Below are positions 6,507 through 7,902 of a stretch of DNA of 7,902 bases, piece by piece. Each line of letters starts with the position of its first letter. Positions within the stretch are counted from its first letter, which is position 1. The DNA comes from Bacillota bacterium (lineage in GTDB: Bacteria; Bacillota; Clostridia; Oscillospirales; Acutalibacteraceae), in assembly GCA_009786275.1 (NCBI GenBank), contig WQTL01000425.1, forward strand, positions 1 through 7,902, read 5' to 3'. The position numbers and the translations under genes are program-made. The notes below the pieces were generated by a model. The model was not told the origin of the DNA. It saw nothing but the letters and a program-made list of their open reading frames with translations, and did no database searches.

Positions 6507-6953
6507 ATGAGGAAGATTCTTTTCCTGCTGTGCCTTCTGGTGCTGGCAGTCAGCGTGCTTTCGGCATGTGGAGAAAAGCCGGACACCAACGGCATACCAA
6601 TTGATATTACTGTCCCAGGGCTCTATCAGCGTAACTTCGAGTTCAGCGCAACTTGGCCCGAGAACGAATTTACAGAACAGGTGCCAGAGCCAAAGTTCGA
6701 GACTTCTCTCAGCAAACCCGGTGAAACGAACTTTACTGTGTTGTGCGCAGCTTCTGTTGACCAACTGAAGGAATACGTGGAAAGCCTGAAGCAGGCTGGG
6801 TTCATAAATAACGATAAAACCGAAGAAGAGAATGCTTTTGGCGTGATTGCGTATTACTACACAGCCACTAACGAAAAGGGCTACTCCGTGGACGTGAATT
6901 ACTCAAATACACTTGGCGGCATGGCTACTCTAACAATAAAAAAGGCCACTTGA
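6507..6953 (+). CDS. Small lipoprotein, third gene of the exported cluster
   Basis: The product has 148 residues with a textbook lipoprotein signal: MRKILFLLCLLVLAVSVLSAC, lipobox LSAC with the lipidated Cys at 21. It should be anchored on the outer face of the membrane. The mature part contains WPENEFTEQVPEP (50-62), then SVDQLKEYVESLKQAGF (83-99) and an alternating pattern at the end (GYSVDVNYS, MATLTIKK). This looks like a compact alpha/beta fold seen in small Firmicutes lipoproteins, but I cannot name the family with certainty. It is not similar to the two preceding paralogues, yet it shares with the second the same structured upstream spacer. The terminator overlapping its stop codon makes it the last gene of the unit. 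It may be another immunity or accessory factor; that is inference from position only. Confidence 0.82.
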   Translation: MRKILFLLCLLVLAVSVLSACGEKPDTNGIPIDITVPGLYQRNFEFSATWPENEFTEQVPEPKFETSLSKPGETNFTVLCAASVDQLKEYVESLKQAGFINNDKTEEENAFGVIAYYYTATNEKGYSVDVNYSNTLGGMATLTIKKAT

Positions 6954-6971
6954 GAATATCAAGTGGCTTTT
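6938..6971. terminator. Intrinsic terminator overlapping the lipoprotein stop codon
   Basis: A 9-bp perfect stem, GCCACTTGA (6945-6953) with TCAAGTGGC (6959-6967), has a 5-base loop. It is followed by TTTT and preceded by a run of A, so it can act in both directions. The stem includes the TGA stop codon of the lipoprotein gene. It separates the RHS and small-gene unit from the esterase gene. Confidence 0.85.
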
Positions 6972-6991
6972 CGCAAAAGGGAGAAGAGAGC

Positions 6992-7902
6992 ATGAACAAG
7001 AGATGGAAGCTCCTGTCCGCGCTGTTGGCGACTTTCCTGCTCTTCACGGCGCTGCCCATCGTACCGCACGCCAGCGAGCCGCCCATCCGGCTGCTTGCGA
7101 TTTACGGCAGCGACATGCTGTTCCAGCAGAACGAGCCGGTGCGCCTGGCAGGCTTCGCGCCGCAGGGCACGGCGTTGCACGCGGAGTTAACGCGGAGTTA
7201 TATCAGGGCGCAACGCTGCTTGCCCAGGCAGATGGCTCTGCGAGTGTGCAGAGCATGTTCGAGCTTGAATTGCCCGGCCAGCCCGGCTCATATGACGAAT
7301 ATCGCATTGTACTGACCAGCAGTAGCCAGCCTGTCGCAACGCTGGAGCGCGTGGTGTTCGGCGAGCTCTGGCTGGCTGGTGGACAGTCCAACATGGCCTG
7401 GCAGTACGCCATCACGCCGGAGGGCCTGGCGGAGCAGGCGGCAGGCTATGTGCCGCAAAAGCCCTGGATCCGCATGCTCTACACGCCGCCCTGGCCGATG
7501 TATAACGGGGCGGAAATGAACCTTGCGCTGCTGCCGCAGGAGGACATCCCCGGCTCGCAGTGGTTCCGGGGCGACAGCGCGGCGGCCTACGGTTTCAGTG
7601 CGGTGGCCTGGTATTTCGCCTGCGATTTGCAGGCGGCCCTCGGTGTGCCCGTGGGCCTGGTGGATACCTGCCTCGGCGGCTCGGTGATCTACAGCTGGCT
7701 TTCGCGGGAGGCCATCGAGGCCGACCCGGAGATCGTCGCGGACGTGACGAAGCTGTGGCGATACTTGCCCGTCGCTGGTTTTGAAAGCCGCCCGGACGCC
7801 GATCACCACCAGGACATGACGGCAAACTACAACAAGCGGGTCTACGCGCTGCGGCATTTCAGCCCGGCGGGCCTGCTCTGGTACCAGGGCGAAAGCGAGC
7901 TG
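6992..7902 (+). pseudogene. Secreted sialate O-acetylesterase-like SGNH esterase, frameshifted and cut by window edge
   Basis: The first frame starts at ATG 6992 with a signal peptide (MNKRWKLLSALLATFLLFTA, cleavage near PHA-SEPP) and the typical opening GSDMLFQQNEPVRLAGFAP. It then goes out of frame and ends at 7315. The correct continuation is in another frame, open from about 7180 to the window end. It carries the SASA-family hallmarks: GGQSNMAW with the nucleophile Ser codon at 7387, FSAVAWYFACDLQ, LGVPVGLVDTCLGGS, and LLWYQGES at the edge. Such enzymes remove O-acetyl groups from sialic acids or other glycans outside the cell. Removing one copy of an 11-base tandem duplication at 7179-7200 restores one continuous frame (ALHAELYQGATLLAQ). 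GC is visibly higher than in the preceding genes, and the terminator upstream makes this a separate unit. Family is secure; whether the break is real, reversible or a sequencing artefact is open. Confidence 0.82.
7179..7200 (+). repeat. Exact 11-bp tandem duplication causing the esterase frameshift
   Basis: The unit ACGCGGAGTTA occurs twice back to back (7179-7189 and 7190-7200). Eleven is not a multiple of three, so the second copy shifts the frame. Deleting one copy joins the signal-peptide half to the catalytic half perfectly. Confidence 0.9.

Noticed and set aside
7288..7857. Minus-strand open frame in the esterase region.
   Set aside because: High-GC shadow frame; the plus strand carries the GQSNM and WYQGES motifs of a known esterase family.

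Overview
The window looks like accessory chromosome from an anaerobic Firmicute of the Clostridia type. That placement rests on AGGAGG-type ribosome binding sites, a wall-type RHS/YD-repeat protein with carbohydrate-binding-like modules, small secreted proteins of a DUF5104-like type, and an intrinsic terminator. It is inference; nothing here fixes a genus. GC is moderate over the first 7 kb and clearly higher in the last 0.9 kb.

Layout: (1) Positions 98-1140, minus strand, hold the 3' end of one RHS protein. It has the core and DPSG boundary followed by only a 24-residue tail. (2) At about 1139-1141 this piece is joined head-to-head, without its 5' part, to a plus-strand RHS protein that also lacks its 5' part. 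That reading frame runs to 5259: the rest of one jelly-roll-like module, a second such module, YD repeats, the RHS core, DPSG, and a 387-residue tip ending in a DUF4474-like domain. The two RHS cores are diverged inverted copies about 0.95 kb long, separated by about 2 kb. (3) Positions 5363-6953 hold three small plus-strand genes for exported proteins. Two are clear tandem paralogues that align without gaps (DUF5104-like), and the third is a lipoprotein. (4) A strong intrinsic terminator overlaps the last stop codon. (5) From 6992 to the window edge there is a secreted sialate O-acetylesterase-like SGNH esterase. Its frame is broken by an exact 11-bp tandem duplication.

The most coherent reading is a polymorphic-toxin locus: an RHS carrier with a DUF4474-like tip, followed by candidate immunity or accessory genes that enter the secretory pathway. 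The most unusual structural observation is a pair of 30-nt hairpins, at 5874-5903 and 6451-6480, just upstream of the second and third small genes. Each can form 13 pairs capped by a GNRA tetraloop. The two copies differ at seven of the thirteen pairs and every change keeps pairing through G-U wobble, which points to a plus-strand RNA element. A different, perfect 13-bp hairpin sits between the RHS gene and the first small gene.

Limits: the native starts of both RHS genes are not present, the junction could be biological or an assembly join, and domain names are from pattern recognition without database searches.
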